A stretch of DNA of 55,318 nucleotides from Spirochaetales bacterium. GTDB taxonomy: Bacteria; Spirochaetota; Spirochaetia; SZUA-6. Position numbers and translations under genes: made by a program. The notes beneath the pieces are model-generated. The model was not told the DNA's origin and made no database searches. It saw nothing but the letters and a program-made list of their open reading frames with translations. Shown piece after piece: positions 25,730-35,220 of the stretch. Positions within the stretch are counted from its first letter, which is position 1. Each line of letters opens with the position of its first letter. The DNA lies in contig JALUUM010000019.1 of the NCBI GenBank assembly GCA_027021365.1, forward strand, positions 1 to 55,318, given 5' to 3'.

Positions 25730-28342
25730 ATGAAGAAAACCATTTTCTTTATCTTTATTAGTATATTAATTACAACAAAATCGCTTTTTTCTTTTAATAT
25801 AACCGGTACAATTACAGATGGATCAACAAAAAAAGCGATAGAAAATGTTACGATTATTCTTCTTGAGAATGATTTAATTCAATACTCTGATTCAGAAGGG
25901 AAATTTGCATTTAAGAATCTAAGAGAAGGCTCCTATACATTAATTGTAAGTATGCCGGGTTTTAAAGAAGAGAGAATATATTTTAAGCTTCTTACAGATC
26001 AAGATTTCAATATTGAACTCAGCCGTGAAGTAGTTAAAATGGGTACTATAAAGGTTACTGCAGGGAAAACCAAGAAAAAGATAACAGAAACGGAGGAGGA
26101 CTATTCAAAAGAAGAAATTGGAAAAGTTCCTGTTTTTTCCGATCCTTTTAATGTTATTGATCGGGATAGTGAAGCAATAGATACTGAAATATTCAATAAT
26201 AATATAGATTCTGCGACAGTCGGAGAATTACCTTCCAGTCAATTCAGCAACGGCAGTTTGCCAAAACAGTTTTCTGTAGACGGGGGAGAACCTGACTGGA
26301 ATAATTATTATTATGATTATATTCAACTCCCATATACAGTACATCTTACGGGCCCTGCACGTTCCATATTTCCATTGGAAGCAATAAGTTCCATTAAAAC
26401 TTACAAAGGAATAAGCCCGTTAACTTATGGTCCCGGAATCGGAGGAACTTTTGTTTCCGAACCTATTAGTACTAATCTGGATACCAGTATGGTTAAGTTA
26501 AGCGTTTCCAGTTCCTATGTTGATCTGTTTTCACAAACAGCTTTTAGTGATTCGTTGTTTCTTTTAACTTCGTTATGTCACTCTATCCTTGAATTTACGG
26601 GAAATTACATGGACATAAAACGGGAAGATACTGTTTATTACCCACCTCTAACCAAAGATCTAATGCCGACTGTACCGGAGAGAAATGGAGATTTTCTTAC
26701 GCGGTTAATACTTTCTATCCCTGCCAATAAATTTATATTCGATATTTTTGGGTCCTATGATTTCAGCGAAGCTGCCGGGGGACCCAGTATTACCTTTGAC
26801 AAAGATAATAAAATAACACAAGTTAGCCAGGATCCCGGTCTTTTATCTTCTTTTTTATCATACACTGGTGCTATAGGTGTAAAATGGACTTTTTCCCCGA
26901 ACAACAAATATTTAAATACTTTTTATTTGTATTCCACTTATTTTTCTATTAATTATAATGACGATGCATGGGATGATACCTTATCTAAATTCACTCCTTA
27001 TAGATACAGAGGAATATCCGACCTATCAGTCTCAACCGGAAATGAATTTAAACTGACTATTAACGACATATTACACTGGAGCATTAATGTAAAATTGAGA
27101 TATACAAATATTACAGGATATTTTAATTCATGGCTTGTTAAAAGTTATCCTGTAACTTTTTACTATGATGCAGATAACAACCCTGTTTTTGAATTAATTA
27201 TTGATCAAAATGGCAACGCAATTCCTAACCCGTATGAAAAGCCATGGGAACTGCATTATATTTTGGATGAAGACGGGCTTCCGATTTTAGCCAGAGGCGA
27301 TAGGTTAATTAGTTACGGTAAGAACTTTCAATTTCAAAGAACGTACCAGCATCTTTTCCCGGTTATCTATTCGAAAGCAGAGTTTAAACTAAATAACTTT
27401 TTACTTAACTTCGGTATCGGATATAACTGGTTTATTGAGGATAAAACAGTAAACAGCCATATATCAATAGAAAGTGAAAGTAGCTATTCTCTTAATAATA
27501 GTGTAAAAATAGGTCTGCGGATAGGGCTTTCTCCCGGAAGATACAACGAAATACAATTTATTGGCAGAAGACTTAATGAAGAATATTTTGGAATTACTCC
27601 AAAGACCTCTTTTATCAATCCTCCCGAAGCATTCACCTTACAGCCGTTTTTAAAATATGGTAGTTTGAAACTTTTTGTTTTAGAAGTTAAACCTTATTTA
27701 AGCTGGTATTATAATCTTTCAGGTTTTTCTCTCCAGACCAATTATCGAAATGATGCTGATTTTACTTCTGCTATTACTTTTCTTCAACCGATACAGGGAC
27801 TTTCGTTTGGTACAACCATTGATTCTAAAATTAAATTCAATGATTATCTTTTTAACAGAACATCATATACATTAAGCTGGTCATTATACGATGTTAAGGA
27901 ATTGAGCTGGATCTATGCTAATACTGATATTCGCCATATAATTAAGACAAGTTTGTATGTTGTTCCCGGTTGGGGACTCACATTCGGAGCTACTCTGGGA
28001 GTGTATATCGGAACAGCTTTCACACCTTACACTGTAACCAACATTGACCCTGTAGAAACGGAACCAGGGTTAATAAATTCAGCAAGGGATTATGTTCCTA
28101 AATGGTATTTGAGAACTCAAATAAAAGAAGAGCTTGAATTATTAAGGGGAACATGGAGCGCTTACCTTAATACATACAATTTGCTATCTTTTATTAAGCA
28201 GCAAATATTTGGTTTTAAGGGACCTGTAAAAATAGGAGATTCAACGAAAGATTTTGAAAATCGTTACTATCGAAGCGAAAGGGATATATCCAGCATATTT
28301 GAAATTATTGAAATTGGCTTATCTGTAAAATACAAATACTGA
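25730..28342 (+). CDS. TonB-dependent receptor-like outer-membrane protein 1
   Basis: From the ATG at 25730 it has 870 residues (an upstream start lacks a signal peptide). The signal peptide (MKKTIFFIFISILITTKSLF) is followed by a carboxypeptidase-regulatory-like domain (about 24-105): GTITDGSTKKAIENVTI and SEGKFAFKNLREGSYTLIV. Then comes a plug-like region with DPFNVIDRD, QFSVDGGEPDWNNYYYDY and GPGIGGTF, and a long beta-barrel ending with an aromatic residue (SVKYKY). This is the SusC-like layout seen with TonB importers. Its neighbours exbB, exbD, exbD and tonB, and the paralogue at 30596-33049, support that it imports a large or scarce nutrient; the ligand is unknown. No SD is seen. Confidence 0.85.
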   Translation: MKKTIFFIFISILITTKSLFSFNITGTITDGSTKKAIENVTIILLENDLIQYSDSEGKFAFKNLREGSYTLIVSMPGFKEERIYFKLLTDQDFNIELSREVVKMGTIKVTAGKTKKKITETEEDYSKEEIGKVPVFSDPFNVIDRDSEAIDTEIFNNNIDSATVGELPSSQFSNGSLPKQFSVDGGEPDWNNYYYDYIQLPYTVHLTGPARSIFPLEAISSIKTYKGISPLTYGPGIGGTFVSEPISTNLDTSMVKLSVSSSYVDLFSQTAFSDSLFLLTSLCHSILEFTGNYMDIKREDTVYYPPLTKDLMPTVPERNGDFLTRLILSIPANKFIFDIFGSYDFSEAAGGPSITFDKDNKITQVSQDPGLLSSFLSYTGAIGVKWTFSPNNKYLNTFYLYSTYFSINYNDDAWDDTLSKFTPYRYRGISDLSVSTGNEFKLTINDILHWSINVKLRYTNITGYFNSWLVKSYPVTFYYDADNNPVFELIIDQNGNAIPNPYEKPWELHYILDEDGLPILARGDRLISYGKNFQFQRTYQHLFPVIYSKAEFKLNNFLLNFGIGYNWFIEDKTVNSHISIESESSYSLNNSVKIGLRIGLSPGRYNEIQFIGRRLNEEYFGITPKTSFINPPEAFTLQPFLKYGSLKLFVLEVKPYLSWYYNLSGFSLQTNYRNDADFTSAITFLQPIQGLSFGTTIDSKIKFNDYLFNRTSYTLSWSLYDVKELSWIYANTDIRHIIKTSLYVVPGWGLTFGATLGVYIGTAFTPYTVTNIDPVETEPGLINSARDYVPKWYLRTQIKEELELLRGTWSAYLNTYNLLSFIKQQIFGFKGPVKIGDSTKDFENRYYRSERDISSIFEIIEIGLSVKYKY

Positions 28343-28405
28343 TTCTAATCGGAATTTATGCTATTTATTTTTTTATAATATACATATGGTAGGAGAGAAC
28401 AAATT

Positions 28406-28966
28406 ATGAAAGTTAGTATGTGGCAGGTTTTTTTATCCGGAGGTCCATTTATGTGGCCTATACTTTTCTTTTCCGTTATAGCATTTGCTTTAATTCTTGA
28501 AAGGGCAGTAGTACTTATTATTTTTAAAAACACTATTACAGGATTTCTTTTATTTTTAATATCTAAAGGTGAAAGTGGTAAAAATAGAATCCGGGAAATA
28601 GATGACGAAATATTCTCAATGTCTAAAAAAGAGGCGGATGAATTAATATCTGAAGTTTTTCAACTAATTGTTGATAAGATAAATCGTGTTATTGAGCTTA
28701 TTGCAGGAGTTGGCAGTATTGCACCATTGTTGGGTTTTATAGGAACTGTTTACGGGATGATTATAGCCTTTCAATCTATAGCCAATGCCGACAGGGTTTC
28801 CGTAAAGCTTGTAGCAGGTGGAATATCACAGGCTTTAATTACAACCGGTTTTGGTCTTGCAGTAGCGATTATTTGTTTATTCTTTGATCAACTCTACAGA
28901 TTTATTTTATCCTCGCAAGTCCACAAACTTGAAAAGGGTGTAAATACATTCTTTATTAAAAGGTAA
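28406..28966 (+). CDS. exbB: ExbB/TolQ/MotA-family proton channel subunit
   Basis: A 186-residue protein with three transmembrane helices: PFMWPILFFSVIAFALILERAVVL near the start, then IAGVGSIAPLLGFIGTVYGMIIAFQ and LITTGFGLAVAIICLFFDQ. GSIAPLLGFIGTVYGM is the conserved MotA_ExbB signature. It is the motor core that uses the proton gradient to power TonB. SD AGGAGA is well placed. It is the first gene of the exbB-exbD-exbD-tonB cluster that follows receptor 1 by 63 bases. Confidence 0.92.
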   Translation: MKVSMWQVFLSGGPFMWPILFFSVIAFALILERAVVLIIFKNTITGFLLFLISKGESGKNRIREIDDEIFSMSKKEADELISEVFQLIVDKINRVIELIAGVGSIAPLLGFIGTVYGMIIAFQSIANADRVSVKLVAGGISQALITTGFGLAVAIICLFFDQLYRFILSSQVHKLEKGVNTFFIKR

Positions 28967-28972
28967 AGCAGT

Positions 28973-29413
28973 ATGCATTTAAACATTAAAAGTACTGATA
29001 AAAAATTAGAGATAGCAAGTACAATGACCGACATATCATTTCTGCTGATAATATTCTTTATAGTTGCAGCTGTTTTTTTTGCAGATAAAGGAATTTTTCT
29101 CATATTGCCTGAAAAAGAGGAAAAACCGCTTCAATTAAGAGCTGATGAAGTTATAGATATAAAATTACCCAAAAGTGGGCTTACGGTAATTGACGGGAAA
29201 GAGGTTAAGCAGGAAGAAATAAAAACGACTGTCAAAAAAAGGCTCTTGGTTAAACCTGGTCTTGTTGTAATACTTGAAGTTGATGGGGGGGTTAAATATC
29301 AGCGGGTACTTTCGGTAATTGAAGAATCAAAAAGAGGTGGAGCAAAGAGATATTCCATTATCTCCGTGAAGAAAAAACCGGTCCCTGTGAAATTGGCAGA
29401 TAAACCGAAATAG
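28973..29413 (+). CDS. exbD: ExbD/TolR biopolymer transport protein 1
   Basis: A product of 146 residues with one N-terminal transmembrane helix, DISFLLIIFFIVAAVFF, and a periplasmic domain. The conserved channel aspartate is in TMTDISFLL (about residue 20). The periplasmic part has the typical KLPKSGLTVIDGK strand pattern. It works with ExbB and TonB. The SD is AAAGG inside the exbB end; spacing to exbB is 6 bases. Confidence 0.9.
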   Translation: MHLNIKSTDKKLEIASTMTDISFLLIIFFIVAAVFFADKGIFLILPEKEEKPLQLRADEVIDIKLPKSGLTVIDGKEVKQEEIKTTVKKRLLVKPGLVVILEVDGGVKYQRVLSVIEESKRGGAKRYSIISVKKKPVPVKLADKPK

Positions 29414-29420
29414 GTATTTT

Positions 29421-29828
29421 ATGAAGATAAAACTGTATCACAGGAAAAGAAGCTTCTCACCGGTTGCCATGGCAGATATAGCTTTTCTTCTGTTGATTTT
29501 TCTCATACTCACCACGAATGCAAATAATAACGGAAACATTAAATTACCCTTTTTTAAATACTCACAAAAAGTAAGTTACCCCAAAAAGATAATAGTTGCA
29601 GTAAAAGAGGATGGTTCTATTCTATTGGATAGCAAACCATTTAATTTAAAAAACATGTCAATTTTTTTGGATACTTTGCCGGATAAGAAAAACACTATTG
29701 TAAGATTTATAGCTGACCGCAACACTGATTACAGTAATGTTGATAAAGTATTATCTTTATTAAAAGACAAAGATATTTTGAAAATTGTTCTTGTTACAAA
29801 AGAGCCTGTTAATGGAAAAACAAAGTAA
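29421..29828 (+). CDS. exbD: ExbD/TolR biopolymer transport protein 2
   Basis: A 135-residue second ExbD. The membrane helix carries the catalytic Asp in MADIAFLLLIFLIL (about 18-31), then a periplasmic domain with KKIIVAVKEDGSILLD. It differs from the first copy in length and has a shorter tail. A pair of unlike ExbD proteins with one ExbB is common in Bacteroidota-type TonB clusters. It overlaps tonB by 17 bases. Confidence 0.9.
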   Translation: MKIKLYHRKRSFSPVAMADIAFLLLIFLILTTNANNNGNIKLPFFKYSQKVSYPKKIIVAVKEDGSILLDSKPFNLKNMSIFLDTLPDKKNTIVRFIADRNTDYSNVDKVLSLLKDKDILKIVLVTKEPVNGKTK

Positions 29829-30519
29829 GATCATATTTCTATCCGCATTGGCTATTTCTTTGATGTTTCATTTTATTATTCTTAAGCTAAGTCCGGAAGT
29901 AGAATATAAAAATAAAAAAGAAAGTAAAGATAATGGCTTGCATATAGTAAATGCAGTTGTTATTAAAAAACCGGTAAATAAGGTATCAAAGCAAAAAGCC
30001 CTCTCTACAATAAAAACGAGAATGCAGAAAAAGAGGATAAAGACAACTTCTGTTACTGTAAAAAAAGTAAAGAGTATTAAAAAGGAGGATAGTCCTGCAC
30101 ACAAATTGCCCGATGAATTAATAGAGAATAAGCTTAAAAACTTAGAAAGTAATTATAATAAATTAATAACCCCACTAGGAAGAGGGTCGCAAGAAGCAAA
30201 GGCAAATTCAAGAAACCTTAAAAGGAGGATGTTTATTCCCTTTTATAAGGTGGATAAACGGCCTGACTTTTTATACAAGGCAGAGTTAAAATATCCTCTG
30301 AAAGCAAAACAATTGGGTGTGGAAGGTACAGTAATATTGGAAGCGGATATTGATACAGAAGGTAAGATCATAAATATACGGATAATAAAAAAAGCAGGAT
30401 TCGGATTTGATGAAGCTGCTCTTAATATGATAAAGATGTCGAAATTTTCTCCTGCGTATTCAAATGGCAAACCGGTTCCCGTAAGAATGAGATTTACAAT
30501 TCTATTCAAGCTAGAATAG
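29812..30519 (+). CDS. tonB: TonB energy transducer
   Basis: A product of 235 residues from ATG 29812. One membrane helix near the N-terminus (IIFLSALAISLMFHFIILKL), then a basic, Lys-rich periplasmic linker instead of the usual proline-rich one, and the C-terminal TonB domain at about 150-235: AELKYPLKAKQLGVEGTVIL, DIDTEGKIINIRI and FDEAALNMIKMSKFSPAY. This domain contacts the receptor box in the outer membrane. The start with AAGAG upstream is preferred over a TTG at 29785. It ends the cluster and is followed by the convergent receptor 2 gene. Confidence 0.92.
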   Translation: MEKQSKIIFLSALAISLMFHFIILKLSPEVEYKNKKESKDNGLHIVNAVVIKKPVNKVSKQKALSTIKTRMQKKRIKTTSVTVKKVKSIKKEDSPAHKLPDELIENKLKNLESNYNKLITPLGRGSQEAKANSRNLKRRMFIPFYKVDKRPDFLYKAELKYPLKAKQLGVEGTVILEADIDTEGKIINIRIIKKAGFGFDEAALNMIKMSKFSPAYSNGKPVPVRMRFTILFKLE

Positions 30520-30595
30520 CTATTGTGTATGATTGAAAAAAAAGTTGCTTTTCATAAAATGGAAATTAGCAATCAATTTCACATCCCCTCTAATT

Positions 30596-33049
30596 TCAAT
30601 ACTCTATGGATACTCCTATTTCAGTCTGAAGAAGATTATTCTGCTTGCCTTGAAATTGATAATTTCTGTTTTCAAAATCTTTAGTAGACGCTCCGATTGT
30701 TGTTTCTTTATCCTTTTTAATTCCGCTTAAAACCGGATTTACAAATGCCAGCAGGTTCGCAGTATTCATAAACAGACTTCCAGTACCATTGAATAAATTG
30801 AAATCCCATTTGATCTGGAAATCCAACTTGAATCTGGGAATGAGATCTCTTGCAGAATTAAGCTTTTCCGGAACAAGGCTATCGCCAATTCCATCTCCGT
30901 CGCTGTCTGTCACCTTATAAGGAGTAAAGGGTTTATCAAAAAAAATAAGGAAATTTGAGCCTATTAGAAAATTCTTTATTGGCCTGAAAAAAAATGAATT
31001 TTTAAAAGTATGCCTTATATCGGTATTTGCATCTACCCAGCCTATATCTTTAACAAGATATCTTGTCCATGAAAGTGAATAGACAAAATAATATTTAAAC
31101 CTTGTATCAATATTATTATCCCAACTAATATCAATGCCGGTTGAAAATCCTTTATCCGTATTGGGAAATACAGGCTTTCCTGAGTAATCCAATGTTGTTT
31201 TATAAGAAGTTTCATATATAAGACCTGACAAATTATAATACCATGCAAAATATGGTTGAAATTCGATAATACTGTTTGCATTGGGAAACCATTTAAAAAA
31301 AAGAATTGAGGAAGCTGATATAGGAAAATCATCCAAAGAACTGGCGTTCTGGGAATTGAACAGTTTTTCATTAAGTTCATTTTGCATATAAGCTATTTCA
31401 TTGATTGAAGCTGGAGACCAACCTAACCTTACTCCCGTCACAATATTATCTGCAAATGTTATATCACCTTCTGATTCCAATGAAAATCTCCATACATTCT
31501 GCAATGGAAGCCAGGATACTCCCGATCCAAAGACCAGATTTGCATTACCAGTTTTAAAAATTAATCTGGAATAGAAATAAGGATCTATAATAGCAAGCGA
31601 AAGTGCATCCTTATAATCCGTTCCATACGATTTAAGCTCACCATCTACCGATACCCATTCATCTCTATCTTCATCATAAACAAGAACTTCCTCCTCAATA
31701 TTTTCAATCTTTTTTGTTGAATAAAGTGCAGAAAGAATATTGTATTTAATTCTAATTCCCGTCCTCCATGAGACCATATCTGTAATTGGGAAGAAAAGTT
31801 CATCCGACCCTACCAAAGAATTGAAATTAATCTTTATCTGCTTACCTAAAACAAACGATTGTTTTATATCATCCCAATTATTATCCATTCTCTCTTGAGC
31901 TGAGCTTGAAAAATAGATATACATCTGGTTCTTTAGCCCTTTCATTAATAATAGATCCCACTTAATTCCTGTACTAATGAAATACAGAATTGATCTACTT
32001 GAACCTTCCGGTTGAGTCGTTAAATCTTGTCCAAAGAAGTCATAGAAACCCAATAAATCAAATAAGACTATGCTATTATCATTCTCCAAATATAATCTTG
32101 CAAGCATATCTCCGTTTCCTGCATTGACAGAATTATTAATCATATTCTGTTCTTTGAAAACGGGGAAATATGTATATTCAAACATTGATTTTCGAAGCGA
32201 TAATATTAATCCTACCTTTTCAGAAAATTTCCTTTCTGTATAGATGTCCAGATAAGAAAGTGACGGTGAGATAATGACCCTATTCTTTCTGGGTACTTCG
32301 GGAGATGGCTTAATTATGAATAGGCCTCCAATTCCTGGCCCTTTTGTCACCGGATTGCTGCCCATGTATGTTAAAAGGGAATAATCCAGTTGTTCCGGAA
32401 TAACAGAACGTGGGAAAGGGATTCCAAACGGGTGAAAAGAGTATGGCAGCTTGATATAGTCGTAGTAGAAATTGTTCCAATCTGATTCACCACCTAATAC
32501 CGAGAATTTCAAATTGGCATCGGTAAACGGATAAAAATTGCTTGCAGGAAGATCACTGCTAATTACTGTTGATGTATTCTCTATTATTGTTCCTGAGAAT
32601 ACAATACCAGGAACCAGATTAATCGGATTGTAGGGGTTCCCACCTGTTGGTAAATTATCTATTTCATCCTTATCGAATATACTGGCCGTCAAGCTTTCCT
32701 CTTCACTCTTCTTTGCAACTACGCTGATCTTTTGCATTTCGATAACTAACGGTTCAAGACTTATATCCAATTGTCCGTTGCTATTCAAACTGACCGATAT
32801 CTTTTTTTCTTTATAACCTGCGGCAATTATAACCAAAGAATATTTACCTTGCTTGATATTCCTGAATGTAAAATTTCCTTCGCTATCGGTTAGTTGAATG
32901 AGATCAAGTTCAACTATGACTACATTAGCATTTTCAACGGGCCTATTGTCTGATTTGTTTTTTACAATCCCCTTTAAATCAAATCCAAAAGAAATTGCCA
33001 GACAGTTCAGTAATAAGAAAAATATTATAAAGTTACTTTTAGCTTTCAA
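30596..33049 (-). CDS. TonB-dependent receptor-like outer-membrane protein 2
   Basis: A product of 817 residues, paralogous to the protein at 25730-28342. It has a signal peptide (FIIFFLLLNCLAISFG), a regulatory-like domain (GIVKNKSDNRPVENANVVI, SEGNFTFRNIKQGKYSLVI), a plug with FSVLGGESDWNNFYYDY and GPGIGGLF, and a long barrel ending in VSIEY. The key block G-E-x-D-W-N-N-x-Y-Y-D-Y is shared, so both belong to one family. The start is TTG (CAA at 33047-33049) and no in-frame ATG upstream was seen; no SD is close. It runs 113 bases after the V-ATPase D gene on the same strand and could be read through from it. Confidence 0.85.
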   Translation of the reverse strand: MKAKSNFIIFFLLLNCLAISFGFDLKGIVKNKSDNRPVENANVVIVELDLIQLTDSEGNFTFRNIKQGKYSLVIIAAGYKEKKISVSLNSNGQLDISLEPLVIEMQKISVVAKKSEEESLTASIFDKDEIDNLPTGGNPYNPINLVPGIVFSGTIIENTSTVISSDLPASNFYPFTDANLKFSVLGGESDWNNFYYDYIKLPYSFHPFGIPFPRSVIPEQLDYSLLTYMGSNPVTKGPGIGGLFIIKPSPEVPRKNRVIISPSLSYLDIYTERKFSEKVGLILSLRKSMFEYTYFPVFKEQNMINNSVNAGNGDMLARLYLENDNSIVLFDLLGFYDFFGQDLTTQPEGSSRSILYFISTGIKWDLLLMKGLKNQMYIYFSSSAQERMDNNWDDIKQSFVLGKQIKINFNSLVGSDELFFPITDMVSWRTGIRIKYNILSALYSTKKIENIEEEVLVYDEDRDEWVSVDGELKSYGTDYKDALSLAIIDPYFYSRLIFKTGNANLVFGSGVSWLPLQNVWRFSLESEGDITFADNIVTGVRLGWSPASINEIAYMQNELNEKLFNSQNASSLDDFPISASSILFFKWFPNANSIIEFQPYFAWYYNLSGLIYETSYKTTLDYSGKPVFPNTDKGFSTGIDISWDNNIDTRFKYYFVYSLSWTRYLVKDIGWVDANTDIRHTFKNSFFFRPIKNFLIGSNFLIFFDKPFTPYKVTDSDGDGIGDSLVPEKLNSARDLIPRFKLDFQIKWDFNLFNGTGSLFMNTANLLAFVNPVLSGIKKDKETTIGASTKDFENRNYQFQGKQNNLLQTEIGVSIEY

Positions 33050-33162
33050 ATCTTGTATCCAATTCCTTTTATAATAATGAAATATATGTATTAAATTAGT
33101 ATTAATATTTTTGTATTTTAATTATTATATGAAATTAAAAACCTTTTAAAAAGCGAAAAAAA

Positions 33163-33768
33163 CTATCTTCGAGCCTTGAGCATCTTCATTCTAAAGAAGT
33201 CGTCGCGCTCCGTCTCCTCGATATATGATTCAATGAACTTCACAAGTGCCTTGTACTGGGGGATGAGAACCTTTTCAAGTGCATGAACCCTGCGCTGGGT
33301 CTTCTTTATCTCCACGGAGAGCTTGTAAACGGTAGTTTCTATTTCACTCAGGCGGGCTATAAGTGAGAGGGCCTTCTGAAATGCCTTGAATGCCTGGTCC
33401 AGGTTTGTATTTGTTCTGAAAAAACCATAGGAAGGCTCGATATTTTCATCTATCTCTTCTATGGAAGGGACCTCAACACCCATTACACTTCTGAGCCTAT
33501 AGGATATTGAATCATTTTCCGGAATCGAAAAACCAAGCTCTTCGACATACTCGATACCTATGCTCAAGTTAGCCTTCTGAAGGCTACTGTAGGCCCTTGC
33601 AAAGACAGTTTCTATACTCTCCTGAACCTCACGGGCATCATCGATAAGCTGCATTATCTCCCTTATAAGGACATTCCGCTTCCTGTTAAGGAGGGTGTAT
33701 CCCTCCTCTGCAAAAACCAGGGCTCTCTTCGTGGCAAGGAGATTACTCTTTGTCGGCGAGATGTTCAT
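33163..33768 (-). CDS. atpD: V-type ATPase subunit D
   Basis: A 201-residue central-stalk subunit. The opening [20 protein letters not shown] and the long helical N- and C-terminal parts with coiled-coil character match V/A-ATPase subunit D, which forms the rotor shaft inside the A3B3 head. The start overlaps the subunit B stop by four bases. It is the last gene of the V-ATPase operon. Confidence 0.95.
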   Translation of the reverse strand: MNISPTKSNLLATKRALVFAEEGYTLLNRKRNVLIREIMQLIDDAREVQESIETVFARAYSSLQKANLSIGIEYVEELGFSIPENDSISYRLRSVMGVEVPSIEEIDENIEPSYGFFRTNTNLDQAFKAFQKALSLIARLSEIETTVYKLSVEIKKTQRRVHALEKVLIPQYKALVKFIESYIEETERDDFFRMKMLKARR

Positions 33769-35216
33769 GGCGCTGCTTCTCCATCCCTGGACTTCTTACC
33801 AGCACTAACAGCCCTTATAATCTCTGCCATATCCTCATCTGTTCTTCTCGTGTAGTACCTGTTAATCTCATCGAGGCTTAGGCGTGTAAGTTCATCCTTA
33901 GGAAGATAACCTAGCACCCTCCATGCAATATCAAGTGTCTCCTCGATAGACCTGTTCTCATTCTCACCCTGTTTTATAAACTCCCCCTCAAATGCCCTTC
34001 CGAACTTAAGGTACATCTTGTCCACGTCTATAAGCTCTTCCTCCCCGATTATTGAGGCAAGTGCCCTCACCTCCTGAACCCGGCTGTATGCAGAAAAGAG
34101 CTGGCTGTATATGTGGGGATGATCCTCACGTGTAAAACCCTCGCCAATGCTGTCCTTCATGAGCCTCGAGAGGGAGAGAAGAATGTTTATTGGTGGATAA
34201 ATCCCTTTTCTGAAAAGCTCCCTGTCCAGTACAACCTGGCCTTCGGTTATATAGCCTGTAAGGTCCGGAATCGGGTGGGTTATATCATCATTGGGCATGG
34301 AGAGTATGGGAAGCTGCGTTATGGAACCCTTTCTTCCCTTAATCATTCCTGCCCTCTCATATATGCTTGCAAGGTCGCTGTACAGGTAACCGGGATAGCC
34401 CTTTCTCGAGGGAACCTCTCCCCGTGCAGTTGAAAGCTCCCTTAATGCCTCACAGTAGTTTGTCATATCTGTCAGGATAACAAGTACATGCATTTCTTTT
34501 TCGAATGCAAGGTACTCAGCAGCAGTTAAAGCCATTCTTGGAGTTGCAATTCTCTCTATCGTAGGATCATCTGCAAGATTCAAGAATGTAACAACATTCC
34601 TAAGGGCACCTGATTCCTCGAAGGAAGACAAAATGTATCTTGCACTGTCATGGTTAATTCCCATTGCAGCAAATACTATTGCAAAGCGCTCACTCTCATC
34701 TCCTTTTATCCTCGCCTGCCTTGTAATCTGTACAGCAAGCCTGTTGTGAGGAAGTCCGTTACCGGAAAAAAGCGGGAGCTTTTGGCCACGAATAATCGTC
34801 ATAAGCCCGTCGATCGCAGAGATTCCTGTCTCTATATAGTTTCTAGGATACTTTCTTGCAGCAGGGTTTATGGGCTCGCCGTTTATATCACGATACTCAC
34901 CACCGATTATCTCACTTCCCTTATCTATCGGAATACCGATTCCGTTAAAGGTCCTTCCCAGTATGTCCTCGGACAACTTGATCTCCAGGGGCTTTCCCGA
35001 AAACTTTATGCTTGTCTTGTCTATACTTAAGCCCTCTGTTCCCTGAAACACCTGGATAACAGCCATATCGTCATTTATCATTACAACCTGGCCGAACTTC
35101 TTTGCTTCGCCGAAACTTATCTCTACAACCTCGTTGTAGCTAATGTCCTTTACCTTCTCTATAAAGATAAGAGGCCCGTTTACCCGAGCCAAACCCAAAT
35201 ACTCTCTTACCGGCAT
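33765..35216 (-). CDS. atpB: V-type ATPase subunit B
   Basis: The non-catalytic head subunit, 483 residues from ATG 35216 (MPVREYLG), chosen because GAGGTGAG precedes it; an earlier ATG nine codons upstream lies inside the subunit A gene end. Typical blocks are [22 protein letters not shown] and FSGNGLPHN, where the Walker A of the catalytic partner is replaced, as expected for B, and [15 protein letters not shown] and [13 protein letters not shown]. It pairs with subunit A to form the nucleotide-binding hexamer. Confidence 0.95.
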   Translation of the reverse strand: MPVREYLGLARVNGPLIFIEKVKDISYNEVVEISFGEAKKFGQVVMINDDMAVIQVFQGTEGLSIDKTSIKFSGKPLEIKLSEDILGRTFNGIGIPIDKGSEIIGGEYRDINGEPINPAARKYPRNYIETGISAIDGLMTIIRGQKLPLFSGNGLPHNRLAVQITRQARIKGDESERFAIVFAAMGINHDSARYILSSFEESGALRNVVTFLNLADDPTIERIATPRMALTAAEYLAFEKEMHVLVILTDMTNYCEALRELSTARGEVPSRKGYPGYLYSDLASIYERAGMIKGRKGSITQLPILSMPNDDITHPIPDLTGYITEGQVVLDRELFRKGIYPPINILLSLSRLMKDSIGEGFTREDHPHIYSQLFSAYSRVQEVRALASIIGEEELIDVDKMYLKFGRAFEGEFIKQGENENRSIEETLDIAWRVLGYLPKDELTRLSLDEINRYYTRRTDEDMAEIIRAVSAGKKSRDGEAAP

Positions 35217-35220
35217 CGTC

